The notes below the pieces were generated by a model. The model saw nothing but the letters and a program-made list of their open reading frames with translations, was not told where the DNA came from and ran no database searches. Position numbers and translations under genes: made by a program. From positions 23,314,001 through 23,378,000 of the forward strand of contig CM060733.1 of the NCBI GenBank assembly GCA_030704615.1: 64,000 bases of DNA, in the 5' to 3' direction. Numbering within the stretch: the stretch's first letter is position 1; each line of letters starts with the position of its first letter. The stretch comes from Takakia lepidozioides (Eukaryota > Streptophyta > Takakiopsida > Takakiales > Takakiaceae). Positions 10,791 through 21,914 of this stretch are shown here, piece by piece.

Positions 10791-13284
10791 ATCAGGCACC
10801 TCCACCATGACCACAACTTTCAAACGAGGACCAAGAGAGGGAGTCAACAATGCCTCTTCTGGCACTTCTGGGCATGTGAGGATGCTATGTGAGGCAGGGC
10901 GACTGAAAGAGGCTCTACAGGCTTTAAACCAAGGAGGCATTTCAGCAGATTCAGATACTTATGTCTGTCTCTTGCATGAGTGCATCAAGATGAAGGGCCT
11001 GGGAGCTGGAAAGCAGGTGCACGCTCACATTCTCCAAAGTGGATTCAAGCCAAACGTTTTTCTACACAACACCCTTGTCAACATGTATGTTAAGTGCGGG
11101 AGCATCGTGGATGCTCACCAAGTGTTCGACAGAATGCCCCAACGATGGTTGATCACGTGGAATATAATGATGGCAGGATTTACCAAGCATGGGTGTGGTA
11201 GGAATGCTTTGGAGACATATGAGCAAATGATGGAGGAAGGGGTGAAGCCCAACCACATCACGTTCATTTGCGTCTGCAATGCATGTGCGAGCCTGGCAGC
11301 GCTGGAAAAGGGTAAAGAGGTCCACAGTGATATCATCAAAGCTGGAATTGTGCCAGATGTCATTCTGAACACTGCCCTGGTGGACATGTATGCCAAATGC
11401 GGGAGCATTAAAGATGCAAGGATAGTGTTTGACCATATGGCTGAACTAAATGTGGTGTCATGGAACGCTATGATCACAGGATATGCACAGCAGAGGCGTG
11501 GGATGGAGGCTTTGGAGACCTATGAGCGTATGGTGGAGGAAGGGGTGAAGCCCAACCTCATCACATTTGTTTGTATTTGCAATGCATGTGCAGGCCTGGC
11601 AGCGCTAGAAAAGGGTAAAGAGGTCCATGGTGACATCATCAAAGCTGGAATTGTACCAGATGTTGTTCTGAACACTGCTCTGATGAACATGTATGCCAAA
11701 TGTGGGAGCATTAAGGATGCAAAGGGAGTGTTCGACCATATAACCAAACGAGATGTGGTGTCATGGAATGCAATGATTGCAGGATATGCTCAGCTTGGGT
11801 GCGGGATGGAGGCTTTGGAGACCTATGAGCAAATGATTCAGGAAGGGGTGATTCTGGACCGGGTCACGTTTGTTTGCATTTGCAATGCATGTGCGAGTCT
11901 GGCAGCCCTGGAAAAGGGCAAAGAGGTCCATGGTGACATCTGCAAAGCTGGAATTGTACCAGATGTTGTTCTGAACACTGCTCTGATGAACATGTATGCC
12001 AAATGTGGGAGCATCGAGGATGCAAAGAAAGTGTTCGACAATATGGCTGAACGAAACGTGGTGTCATGGAACACAATGATCGCAGGATATGCTCAGCATG
12101 GGTGCGGGAGGGAGGCTTTGGAGACCTATGAGCAAATGATGCGTGAGGGGGTGAAGCCCGACCACATCACATTTGTTTGTGTTTGCAATGCGTGTGCGAG
12201 CCTTGCAGCCCTGGAAAAGGGCAAAGAGGTGCATGGTGACATCATCAAAGCTGGAATTGTACCAGATGTCATTCTGAACACTGCCCTGGTGGACATGTAT
12301 GCCAAATGCGGCAACATTGAAGATGCAGAGGGAGTGTTCGACAATATGGCTGAACGAAATGTGGTGTCAGGAAACGTGATGATCGCCGGATATGCCCAGC
12401 ATGGTTATGATATTGAGGCCCTGCAACTATTGGAAGAATTGCAGGCGGAAGGCTTGAAGCTGAACAGTGTCACTTTTCTATGTGTTCTCTCTGCATGTAG
12501 CCATGCTGGCCTAGTGGATGAAGGCAATTACTACTTTGACTCCCTCAGTCAACATCATGGTGTCACTCCAGCACTGCAGCACTTTGGCTCCATGGTGGAC
12601 CTTCTTGGCCGTGCGGGGCGATTGGATGAGGCAGAAGACTTCATTAACAAAATGCCAATGAAACCAAATTCTGTGGTGTGGATGGCCTTGCTTGGTGCCT
12701 GCAGAATCCACGGCAATGTGGAGATAGCTGAACGTGCGGCAACATCTATTCTCAAGTGGGATGCAGAGGATGCTGCAACTTATGTGTTGCTCTCAAACAT
12801 CTATGCCGCAGCTGGAAAATGGGATGACAGTGCAAAGGTGAGAAAAATGATGAAGGTCAGAGGGGTTAGAAAGGATCCAGGTCGCTGTTGCATTGAGGTT
12901 GGCAACAAGGTGCACACCTTTGTTGTAGATGACAAATTTCATCCCAAAATTAAGGAAATCCATGCTAAGCTGAGAAGATTGTATGGGCAGATGAAAGAGG
13001 CAGGGTATGTGCCTGACACGCGCTTTGTATTGCATGATGAGGGGGAGGAGCAAAAGGAATTTTCTCTTTGCCACCACAGTGAGAAGCTGGCCATCGGTTT
13101 TGGGCTGATCAGCACGGCCCCTAGGACGCCTCTCCGTCTCATCAAGAATCTTCGGGTGTGTGGTGACTGCCACACCTCCATCAAGTTCATTTCAAAGATT
13201 GTTGGCCGAGCAATTGTTGTACGGGACGCAAACCGCTTTCACCACTTTGAAGATGGGGTTTGTTCTTGTGGGGATTACTGGTGA
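10528..13284 (+). CDS. PPR protein, PLS class with E/E+ and DYW cytidine deaminase domains
   Basis: The 918-residue product is intronless and intact. Residues 1-45 are Arg-rich with few acidic residues, compatible with an organelle transit peptide. PPR motifs of P, L and S type run from about residue 115 to 700. The central part is a 101-residue module with the conserved core LAALEKGKEVH, recurring near residues 251, 352, 453 and 554. E/E+ motifs follow, then a PG-box-like DPGRCCIEV (about 783) and the DYW domain, with HSE (H850/E852), CGDCH (C878, C881) and terminal CSCGDYW. Those residues are the zinc and catalytic signature of the C-to-U RNA editing deaminase, so the protein should edit specific plastid or mitochondrial sites. 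One S motif near residue 630 has VVSGN in place of VVSWN. A TAA immediately precedes the ATG region. Its target site cannot be read from the sequence with confidence. Confidence 0.95.
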   Translation: MSRLGVFTRTNLGCRCQLPAARRGSIHDLCRGRDSRRSRDRVWVQIHPRGPDFKHKVTYESLWIDSYKKPAWMDGQLEAAAVSAQLIKSGTSTMTTTFKRGPREGVNNASSGTSGHVRMLCEAGRLKEALQALNQGGISADSDTYVCLLHECIKMKGLGAGKQVHAHILQSGFKPNVFLHNTLVNMYVKCGSIVDAHQVFDRMPQRWLITWNIMMAGFTKHGCGRNALETYEQMMEEGVKPNHITFICVCNACASLAALEKGKEVHSDIIKAGIVPDVILNTALVDMYAKCGSIKDARIVFDHMAELNVVSWNAMITGYAQQRRGMEALETYERMVEEGVKPNLITFVCICNACAGLAALEKGKEVHGDIIKAGIVPDVVLNTALMNMYAKCGSIKDAKGVFDHITKRDVVSWNAMIAGYAQLGCGMEALETYEQMIQEGVILDRVTFVCICNACASLAALEKGKEVHGDICKAGIVPDVVLNTALMNMYAKCGSIEDAKKVFDNMAERNVVSWNTMIAGYAQHGCGREALETYEQMMREGVKPDHITFVCVCNACASLAALEKGKEVHGDIIKAGIVPDVILNTALVDMYAKCGNIEDAEGVFDNMAERNVVSGNVMIAGYAQHGYDIEALQLLEELQAEGLKLNSVTFLCVLSACSHAGLVDEGNYYFDSLSQHHGVTPALQHFGSMVDLLGRAGRLDEAEDFINKMPMKPNSVVWMALLGACRIHGNVEIAERAATSILKWDAEDAATYVLLSNIYAAAGKWDDSAKVRKMMKVRGVRKDPGRCCIEVGNKVHTFVVDDKFHPKIKEIHAKLRRLYGQMKEAGYVPDTRFVLHDEGEEQKEFSLCHHSEKLAIGFGLISTAPRTPLRLIKNLRVCGDCHTSIKFISKIVGRAIVVRDANRFHHFEDGVCSCGDYW

Positions 13285-14286
13285 AACCATGTTTTTCTGG
13301 AAAGGTGGGATTGTCTTGCTTCATTATTGATCTGTGTAGCTACTAAGTTCATCCACCATTTCCTGAGAATATAGACCTTGATGTACAGTTGAGGGCATTT
13401 CATGTGGCATAGCAGACCTTCCAATAGCTGGTAGGGGGGTCTACATAACATAGGTAGGAAGTCAGTCCATAATTGCAATTGACTGGAGCAGGTAGTGAGT
13501 GAAGGGCGGATTTTGACCGACTCCGGTGATAGTGGAAGGAAATCAGACTGCTGTCCTAATTCGGATGGTTGAGCTTCTTCGGATCTTAAATATGAAAGTT
13601 GATACGAAGATGATGATGTTCAAGATGATGATGTTGAACATCATCATACTCATCAACACAAATCAAACCGTCATCAATCATCAGATGTATGATGATGTAT
13701 TGACGAAAATCATCATCATACATCAATGGTCATATGTACGTTGAACATCATCATACTTGGCAATCCACGGAGTAATGGAGTGGTTTCAAATTTTACATTT
13801 GTTAGTGATAGTCACACATGCTGCTGCTACCCATTTTCTCAAAATTTGTTCACTCACACGAGTCAGTGGAAGCAAAGCAGCGTACTCTTTTGCCATCAAA
13901 GGAGCCCCCCCACATACCCAATTCACATTGCTCATGCACACCCATTCTGGTCACATACATCACACCAGGCCTCCCTGAGTCTCAACCATCTGAAACCTAG
14001 ATACTATAGTCTTCTGTGCCTACACCGTTCAGAAATAGACCCAATCAAAAGTACTTTGACCACAAATTATCAAACTACTTTTGGCAAACCACATCTACAA
14101 ATGATGCACAAATCATATCAACCAAACACTCGAATTCACATACGCTCCATACATGCTCCACCAATGTAAACATCTTTTGCCCACATATTATATTAGAGCA
14201 AGGTTGTGTCTGTGAGAAAGAGGGAATGGAGTATTTGGTTCACAACCTATAGACCAACCTATAGCTTGAATGTCTGATCAACAAGA
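13285..14286. other. PPR 3' flank and ATG/CAT-rich low-complexity DNA
   Basis: Region 13600-13760 is dominated by GATGATGATG and CATCATCATC runs facing each other. This gives imperfect palindromes around GATGATGTTGAACATCATC that could fold into hairpins. Overlapping reading frames in the area are by-products of the simple composition. No gene is supported. Confidence 0.5.
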
Positions 14287-14500
14287 CAACCAGTGGTAAG
14301 GGCACGTACCCTCTCACGAGTGATTGTGGGTTCAATCCACCTGTTGGAAGTCATTGCAGTGTCCACCTTCTTGTGGGTTCAATCCACCTGTTGGAAGTCA
14401 TTGCAGTGTCCACCTTCCCACCGGAAGGCGGTAGCCCTATGGGGTCAAGTGACACCACAAGTTACGCTTGCTTCGGCACCGCATCCACCTTTTTCTTTTT
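14287..14500 (+). mobile_element. tRNA-derived SINE
   Basis: The head GTGGTAAGGGCACGTACCC and the B-box GTGGGTTCAATCCAC resemble a tRNA promoter. The body contains TAGCCCTATGGGGTCAAGTG and ACACCACAAGTTACGCTTGC, related to a segment near 46.35 kb. A T-rich run follows at 14493-14508. No folded functional tRNA is present. Confidence 0.65.
14324..14417 (+). repeat. 47-bp perfect tandem duplication in the SINE B-box region
   Basis: The segment starting TTGTGGGTTCAATCCACCTG and ending GTCCACCTTC occurs at 14324-14370 and again at 14371-14417, so the SINE has two B-box copies. Confidence 0.9.
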
Positions 14501-14579
14501 TTTTTATCAACAACCCATTTCCTACCTGTTGGAGAGTGTGAGACCCATGGCAGCTCAGGCAGTGGCAGTCTTGTAAAAT

Positions 14580-15263
14580 CCCTCCAGTATTCTCAAACAA
14601 GCTTTGATTAAAATGTCAATCCATCAAATGGAATTCAATGCTCATTTCCTTCTATGCTATTACTAAAGAAAATTTCGGTTACAGCTTGCAGCTGCATATT
14701 TGTGCTCCCGTTGTGTAGGTTTCTTTGAGCTGTAAAGACATCCCATGACATGCGTTTAACTCCAGACTCACTTAGAGCTGGTTGCATCAAGCACTAAATT
14801 AAAAAGCTCGAGCCCTGGATGGCCATGCACAATTTGAAAACTTCACAAGAACGTCCAAGAAATGGGCCACATCTTGAATGTCCTAGGCCTGAGACACTGC
14901 ACATTATCAGCAGATTTTCCCTGTGTTGCCCATGTTTCACCAAATACATGAACGCTCTCTCCCTCCCTCACTTGAGCCATAAGACAATGGGTTGAGACTT
15001 GCAGCATATTCTTCACTGGAATATCATTGACAGTTTGCCCAAATGCATGAGTTCCAGAATCTCTCTATATCTCTGAGTCAAGTCCTCCTCCTTAGCATAA
15101 CAGCAGTTCTGAAGTTCAAAATTCTGAGAACCGTGACGTCCTGCTGAAATCTTCCTAAAGCCTTGAGAGTATTGCTGGTGGAAGAGGCTGCAATTGGGGC
15201 TCACCTGCAAGAGAAAAGCTGGAAAACTGGTCTGAAAGAGAATGACATCAAGTCAACCTCCCG
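14580..15263. other. Intergenic, 3' flank of the F-box gene
   Basis: AT-rich sequence without a convincing reading frame. It lies downstream of the F-box gene, which reads toward it, so its right part is probably 3' UTR. Confidence 0.4.
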
Positions 15264-17337
15264 TCAAAAAGGGTCATCATCAAGTACATCAAGTACATCA
15301 AGCTCCCCAAACATCATGTCATCCCAATCCTCCATGTCAGCCTCCCACATCTCCTCATAGTCATCGTAATCATCACCCCAGTCTTCACCATCATCAGAGT
15401 CATCATCCATGACTTCCTCCCAGTCCATGGGTGAGTGAAGGACTCGCAATTTCTTCACCTGCTCACCGAGAGCCCCTTGGAATCTGAGATGCCAACACGC
15501 TTTCACATCCAGGACCTCAAGATTAGGACAGCCCTTGAAAATGGCAATCAAGCCCTCGTCGGTAAGCAGATTATATGCAATACTGAGGTGCGTAAGGTGA
15601 GGCATGTTGTGTGCGATAGCCAGGGCATCGTCATTGCATTCTGGCAGAAGGTACAAGCGTCTGCCCAGTGGCCCTGAGCTGCAATCCAGACGTTTCAGGC
15701 ACTGACAGTGTCGCCCAATTTCTCTTATTGCCCCTTGCTTTAGGTTCATGCAACAGCTGATGTCCAGGTGCACAAGCGCGGTCAGCTTCGGTGCCATGTC
15801 CATCATGCATGCCTCTGAGACCATACTCTTGGTTATGCACAGCTTCTGCAACACACCCTCCCCACTGCACCAGTGCCATAACACATGCGTCATATTCAAT
15901 ACTAATGATTATCAGATTACACTGTGCATGTATAGGTGTGTGTATATGTTGCATCCTGCTATCCTGAACACAGATGTGAGAGAAGTGGCCGTGGTGGTAC
16001 TGCCCGTTGGACAGAGGACATAAAAGAGACATGGAGGAAAAGGGAAGGAAAAAGGGCAGGGCTCTGGGAAAACCAGGGAGGATGATGTCCTACAAGACTA
16101 GACCATTGGGAGACGGAAGGTTAGAACAATCTCTGCAACCAACCAGGGATGCTGCTGGTCAGCCAATCCACTACACATCCTTTCGATTACACAGTGAAAA
16201 TGTCACAAAGGATGGGAGGAGTGACATTGACATAACTAGTACCAGGTGGAGCACACTCTCAAAAAGAGAGCTGGATGGAAATCTGAGATATTATAGAACA
16301 AAACTAACAGACCCACTATCCAAAAGTTGATGGCTCGGCCCATTTCCATAGATACTTCCCCCAAAACCAGGCTGCATTTCTCCACGTCAAGAATTAACAA
16401 AGAGATGGTGGAAATCAACTAGCTGCTACCATGGTGTTCACCCTACAGTGAAATCCTTCAAATCACAACCGTTCACGACTCTCACAGCTTGCGAAGGTTA
16501 AAAGGCTTCTGTAAACATCTCGCCCCACTACACGCAATGCCAATAAGAAGGGTGTCTGTACTTTACGGCTGTCTGTCAACATTGGCTTTGAGGCACCTTT
16601 GAGGGCGGCACCCTCCTTTCTGCATACTCATACTCCCACAGCCAGGGGCGAGGTTGTAAAATGACATTCACTGCGTATGTCATTCCACAGCCAAGAAAAG
16701 ATGCTTTCAGGAAATAAGTGCGAATGAAAGGCCAGCTTAACATCCACTTGAAAAAATGAAGCTGTTATCCCAGCTCTGCTGCTATAACCCTCTCCCTAAA
16801 TGTGCCACATGCGGCTGTTGTTGAACTGGCACACACGATGTAGAGAACAGATAGACTCATATTCAATAGATGAAGTCAGATTGGCAACAATGTGCAATGC
16901 AGGCTTGACACCAGAATCAAAGTCTGTACGTCCACAATCCCAAGCCTTACACCACACCTCACATGTCAGTTGGGGCTATTCGAATATGCCGTCATCTACA
17001 TCAATAAGCTGTGTCAAGGCCAGGAAAGGAAGTAGGTTGAGCAAGTCTCTGACCTTTCAGCCACAAGGCGAAGGGAAGCATCGGTACACAAGGTGCAAGA
17101 AAAGCGTAGCAAACGGCCTTCTGCGCGCGGAAGCAAGTAGCTCAGCATGCGCTCAACCTCGTCAGAGGTCTTGGCCACGCTCCAGGAACCTAGGTCCAGG
17201 GTACGCCAACAGGGAGCGCTACACGAGACGCGCTTCCATGCCTTGCACACCAGCGGAATTGTAACGAGCATATCCTTCAATGGCAGCCTCTCAAACACTC
17301 CGACCATTGCTTCCGGCAGCATGTCGGCCCAATCCAT
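15264..17337 (-). CDS. FBW2: F-box/LRR protein, FBW2/SKIP1-like SCF adaptor
   Basis: Two exons: 17337-17054 and 15864-15264, joined in phase (885 nt, 294 residues). An upstream in-frame ATG at 17403 would add 22 residues; I prefer 17337 because MDWADMLPEAM aligns with the family N-terminus. The F-box covers about residues 4-45 (LPEAMVGVFERLPLKDML, then VCKAWKRVSCSAPCW). Leucine-rich segments follow: LVHLDISCC, CLKRLDCSS, HLTHLSIAYN and LEVLDVKACWHL. The tail is very acidic (DDDSDDGEDWGDDYDDYEE). This is the architecture of Arabidopsis FBW2, which recruits substrates including ARGONAUTE1 to an SCF ubiquitin ligase. Family membership is read from the sequence; the AGO1 role is transferred by homology. 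The intron is 1.19 kb. The acidic tail is encoded by short near-repeats and may vary in length. Confidence 0.88.
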
Positions 17338-17403
17338 CTTGACAATCAAGACTCCTCTCCAACCCCTCCTATCCAGAGATCGCCTCACCTTCCAAGCCTC
17401 CAA

Positions 17404-19673
17404 TATCTTTTTGGATGCCTGCTACAATAGCGATCCGTAGCATCCTTGACATGAAGCCGCCCAATTCCCGTCACTCACAGCTCCAAATAAGCTAACCATG
17501 CAAGCATCTGATATAGAACGCATTCATAACTGGGCACCCAAAACTTCGAATTCAGAATACTCACCAATTCTCAAGCCCACCCTTGTAGTTCCTCAACCCA
17601 ATTCATGCTGTAGCCCAGCCTTCTTCCACCTTCCTCGCTGCCTTGCAAACCCCCATCTCTCCTCTGCGCAGAGCAGGTGCATCCCAAACGCACCAACAAT
17701 GCAGCCAAGTTAACGGACGGAACTCATCCACATGCTGCCTGCTTACCGAAGGTGGACACTTGGAACCCTAGATCACTAACTAACAAACCACAGCTACCTG
17801 CTCCAGTGTTATGCTTTCAATAGAGACTTGAGGAGCTCACATGAAGATGAGCAATATTGCACAAGGGCTTTAGATACTATGATTGGAGAGATCCAAAGAG
17901 GGGATGTGATTTAGTGCTTTGTTTTGCTCATCTCATGGACCTTCGGCTTACTATACATGTTAGGTTTTGTGTTTGGGTTTAACTTGGTTTCACTTGCATT
18001 TAAAACGGTTGTTAGGGAGTTTTTAGGGCCCATGTGGGAGATGCTCCATCCACTTGAGGAGGCTGAGAGGGAAGAAGCTTCTTGGTGGCCCTAGATGCAC
18101 TCAAGAAGCCTGCCGAAATCGAAAGGGCTAGCAAAAAAATCGAAGGTTTAGACCAATCGATCTATCTTCAGTACTCAAAACACAGCAATTTTGGCATGCA
18201 GAAACATGAGGATTTTTGGTTATGTACGACTTTCATTCATTGTGATGATCCAACTTCATATTTTTTGAGGGCTGTTGTATACATACACAAAACCTGCAAT
18301 CGTCGAGTTTGGACTCGGGGTTACAGTTACGTGTGTGACAATTGAACTAGGAGTTTGAAGCTCAAACCGGAAGTAGTCACCTGATAATGCTACCAGCAGA
18401 ATAATAAGAACTCAGGTAGACCACAATGGGCACTCCCCATCGTCCATCCTTAAAATCTGGAATTTGAATTTCAGCATGAGCATGAAACTGTGTCCCCCGA
18501 AGTTCAAGTATAGAAGCTGTGCAAGATTCTCAATTTTGTTTCACAAACCAAACTTAGCCATGCAAACTTGCACAAACTCTCCAGCAATGGAGCAAAAGCA
18601 AAAGCTTATAGGTATACAGCTCTCTTGCTAATTTGTGTCTGAGGCCATACATGAGAGGCAAAAGGTCAACTCATGTCAATATCGTACACAAGCACCACTT
18701 TTGAACATTAACCCAGAACCATCCATGCACAGATTAATGGACTATCAGAAATTAGCCTCAGTAGTTAGTTAGTGCCTCATGCAAGAGACAGGTCTCCCCT
18801 TTGCCTTACAAAAGCACTTTCAAGTGATTGACAATGATGAGATCTGACCTCAAACAGTAAACTGGTCAGGGATGTCTCCTTCATAGCCTACTTCACACAG
18901 TCCAATTCTACGGGAAACAGTACTTTAACCACCTGTATCCCAAGCCTGCTAAGGAGAAACCAGGCGCTCATAAGCCATAACCTCCATGTGTAGGAAAAAT
19001 GATGAATTGAACAAAGAAAGAATCATTGTTCACAAAGCTAAAAGGTAAACTTCAAAGCAGGTTCCCTCCTTTTCCTGAGGCTGAGCTCAACATGTGGTGA
19101 CAAATCAACGCTTCAAAAGAGGGGAGGCTTGGTCAAGCATCGGAGCGCCAACAAGAATTGCCCTTGTCAGCATGGGAGAATCTCTGCCTCTTGACTTCCT
19201 CTTCCTCCAGCATAAAGCTTTAAAGTCTCTGCAGAAAAAAAACCATTGCGTTATCCTGGGACTCATTACACTGACCACCTCCCAAAGCACTGCAGTTATT
19301 GTACTTTGGATCACCCAATTTAGCATGGTCCAGTGGGCTTGGCATGGTCACTTAGGCAACTTGATTCAAATCTATTAGATACGATCTCCCGTAGGTAATT
19401 TGAAAGCAGATATTGCACCAAGATATGTAGACCACATCCTGAGTAGTTCTCCACGTTTACAAACTCACTTGATGAACTTTCAGTTTGTTGTACCTAGATC
19501 TTTGAAAAAGGAATACAATTGAGACAAAAACAGAGAAAGATTCGGGTATATTGGGCACACCTACCAAAAAGAAGCTGGAGGAACAGCTTATACCTACCCT
19601 TTACAATGCTGGAGATTGAGGAGAATGCTCTGAAGCAATCATGAAGGTGAATACCTTGTGTGGTGAGGACAAT
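17404..19673. other. Intergenic between FBW2-like gene and LSM8
   Basis: The left part should hold the F-box gene promoter and 5' UTR, since that gene is transcribed leftward. The right part is the LSM8 3' flank. An open stretch at about 18082-18345 (+) has no recognisable domain. I see no repeat with clear ends here. Confidence 0.4.
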
Positions 19674-21914
19674 CTAGTGCTGCACAGGTTTCAACGGTTG
19701 TGCTCGCAGAGAGCTCAGATCCAGATTTGAGTCAAGCTCCTCGTCCAACTCTCCCACCACACCTCTACTCCCACCATATCCCCCCCCATTTTTTGTCAAG
19801 CAGCCAAAATGTGGATAAGGAGCAGAAGCAGTTACACTTTGGAAAGGCTTGCTGCAGATAGAGCCATGCAATATGTATGCTGCTTTTGTGATTATGCTAT
19901 GTGGCAAGGTGGGGTGCATACATGTTATCTCCCCGAATGATGTGCAACCCCAGTACGACTTGCTCCACACCAGCCTGCACAACGAAGTCCTTATTTCTTT
20001 CCCACCAGATCCTCCCAACCAAAACAAACACAAAGTGAATCTAACCAACATCAGGGAGCCCCTTCCATGCAGGCACCTGTGCTGCCTCTAGCCCTAGATT
20101 ACAATCTCTATTGTGGCCGACAGCATCAATCTTGTTGATTGTGTTTCACCCTCTGATCTCTATCAAGTTCTTATTCCTTCACATAAAAGAAAAGTACAAT
20201 AAGTGTCAATAAGAACTCGATTCCATCTCAAGCTACAAAAGGTTATGGAAAATTTGCAGAGGAGCTACAATAGGGTTGTCTTGCTTCTTACTGTCGATGT
20301 GGCATTTGAGCAAATACCAACAAAGCCTTTTTAGCATTACTCCTGTTGAGTCAGGTAGGACTACAAATGGAAAAGGGTCCAAAGGTAAGCACCCCATAAA
20401 AAAGAATGTGGATAAGGTAGAGTTAGGAGGATTTGAGTTAAGTACCTTGGTGGAGTATACACGCTCATGGGACTCATCCAGTATTAGATTGGTAGCCTGA
20501 TCAAAACCTCTTAGAACTCCCTGCAATTTGGTCACAGGACAGAGATGTATCAATGTGGCTTTTGACACACCGACAAATTGATAACTTCAATTAATATACA
20601 TCTAAACCAGACAGTGGTGCCTAACTATTTAAGGTGGCCTTCCATGCAGAACTGACCGACACATACCAAACCCCCAACATAGTGCCAGCAGTAGCACCAA
20701 TGCCAACTGAGGAAAGGTCCTCCCAGCTTCTACACTGCATGTCGCAGGAAATCAAGCGACACAAGAAAACAATCTGGTCTTGGCTCTAGATGGAATCGAT
20801 CGGATGTGCAAGCTTGCCCCAGCATATCCCTCCTCAATCATGCCCATTATCCTTTAGCCATTACCCAGCCCAGCAAAGAACATAAAAATGTGTATCACAC
20901 ATATCGCGTGTGTGACAATCCATACACTCCGTAGGTTGCTATGAGAAAAAAAGAAGCCATGTAACACCCGAGCAACTATTGGTCCTATTTATTCCAACAT
21001 GAGATCAGACACTGACTACTTCTGTAGCTGTCCACTTCCACAGAAAAACTGTGCATACTCGGATTGGCGCAAAAGCGTTTCTATGAGATCAAAGCTACAT
21101 CCACGCTACAGAAATTTGGCCTAAATAGCCAATCTAATCACGCAGGGCATGTCTCATATCTTCTAAAATCCAGCGAACTCCAACTATGGTTACAACAACC
21201 TACAGTGCAATGAAGGACTCACCTAAATGAAATCCACTGCTGTCACCTGATATTTACTAAAAGCTTATCCCCTACTTCAGACTCCCAATGCAATATACAA
21301 CGTGAAATCCCTAAAGAGATACCACTTACCAAACCTTAGATGTATCCATCGACTCCAAATCAAGAGCAAAAGTTACAGCCCGACAGTAACATCGAAATGG
21401 AGAACCAAGGCAGTTTTTATTCAGTAACTTCACAAAACCCGACTTGTAAGAGGAACTTGGTAATAGAAAAACTCACCACAATGTTGCGCCCGTCATTTGT
21501 AATCACAGATATGGTTTCTGCCAACCCCCAGCATCATCATGTGTCAAACAATCTTCCTTATGTAGATACTTACACAAACAAGATCGTGATCGGACTGCGA
21601 TCAGACCATGAGCTCAGAGATGCCCCTGCGTTCGCTGAAATGTGACGAGACTTTGCATATATGCATTCTTAAGGTCTCCTCCCTACCCTCAGGCCCCTCG
21701 TACTCTGGTAAAACAACACCGCCATTCGGGACCTCCCCGGATTGAGGATAAACTTACAGGCCCTCAGAGCCAATTGTGACCAAATCCAAGCAATCACATA
21801 GCTTCTCACAGATGTAAACATCCAAACCAGACTCAAGAAGCGGTCATGTCCAAGGCTAAAGGGCAGTAGATACACACGGTCGACCAAGGTTTCGAGGCCA
21901 GTATCGGTCGCCAT
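19674..21914 (-). CDS. LSM8: U6 snRNA-associated Sm-like protein LSM8
   Basis: Five short exons with GT/AG borders and matching phases: 21914-21878, 21517-21477, 20520-20446, 19974-19922 and 19764-19674. Together they encode 98 residues, the usual plant LSM8 length. The Sm1 motif runs through TISVITNDGRNIVG and GFDQATNLILDESHERVYS. The Sm2 motif is LGLHIIRGDNI. The C-terminus is GELDEELDSNLDLSSLRAQP, typical of LSM8. LSM8 completes the nuclear LSM2-8 ring that binds the U-rich 3' end of U6 snRNA in the spliceosome. The first two exons are only 37 and 41 nt, with introns of 360-960 bp, so the gene is easily missed by simple gene finders. Nothing suggests a pseudogene. Confidence 0.95.

Noticed and set aside
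12793-13190. Minus-strand frames under the PPR gene
   Set aside because: Codon shadow of the DYW domain; many similar shadows occur under each PPR module.
14287-14345. Possible functional tRNA gene
   Set aside because: A/B-box text is present, but no cloverleaf acceptor stem closes, and the sequence runs into a SINE body. The same applies to the other tRNA-like heads.
15280-15310. CRISPR-like or satellite array from AAGTACATC repeats
   Set aside because: Only a few units, inside the acidic tail codons of the F-box gene.
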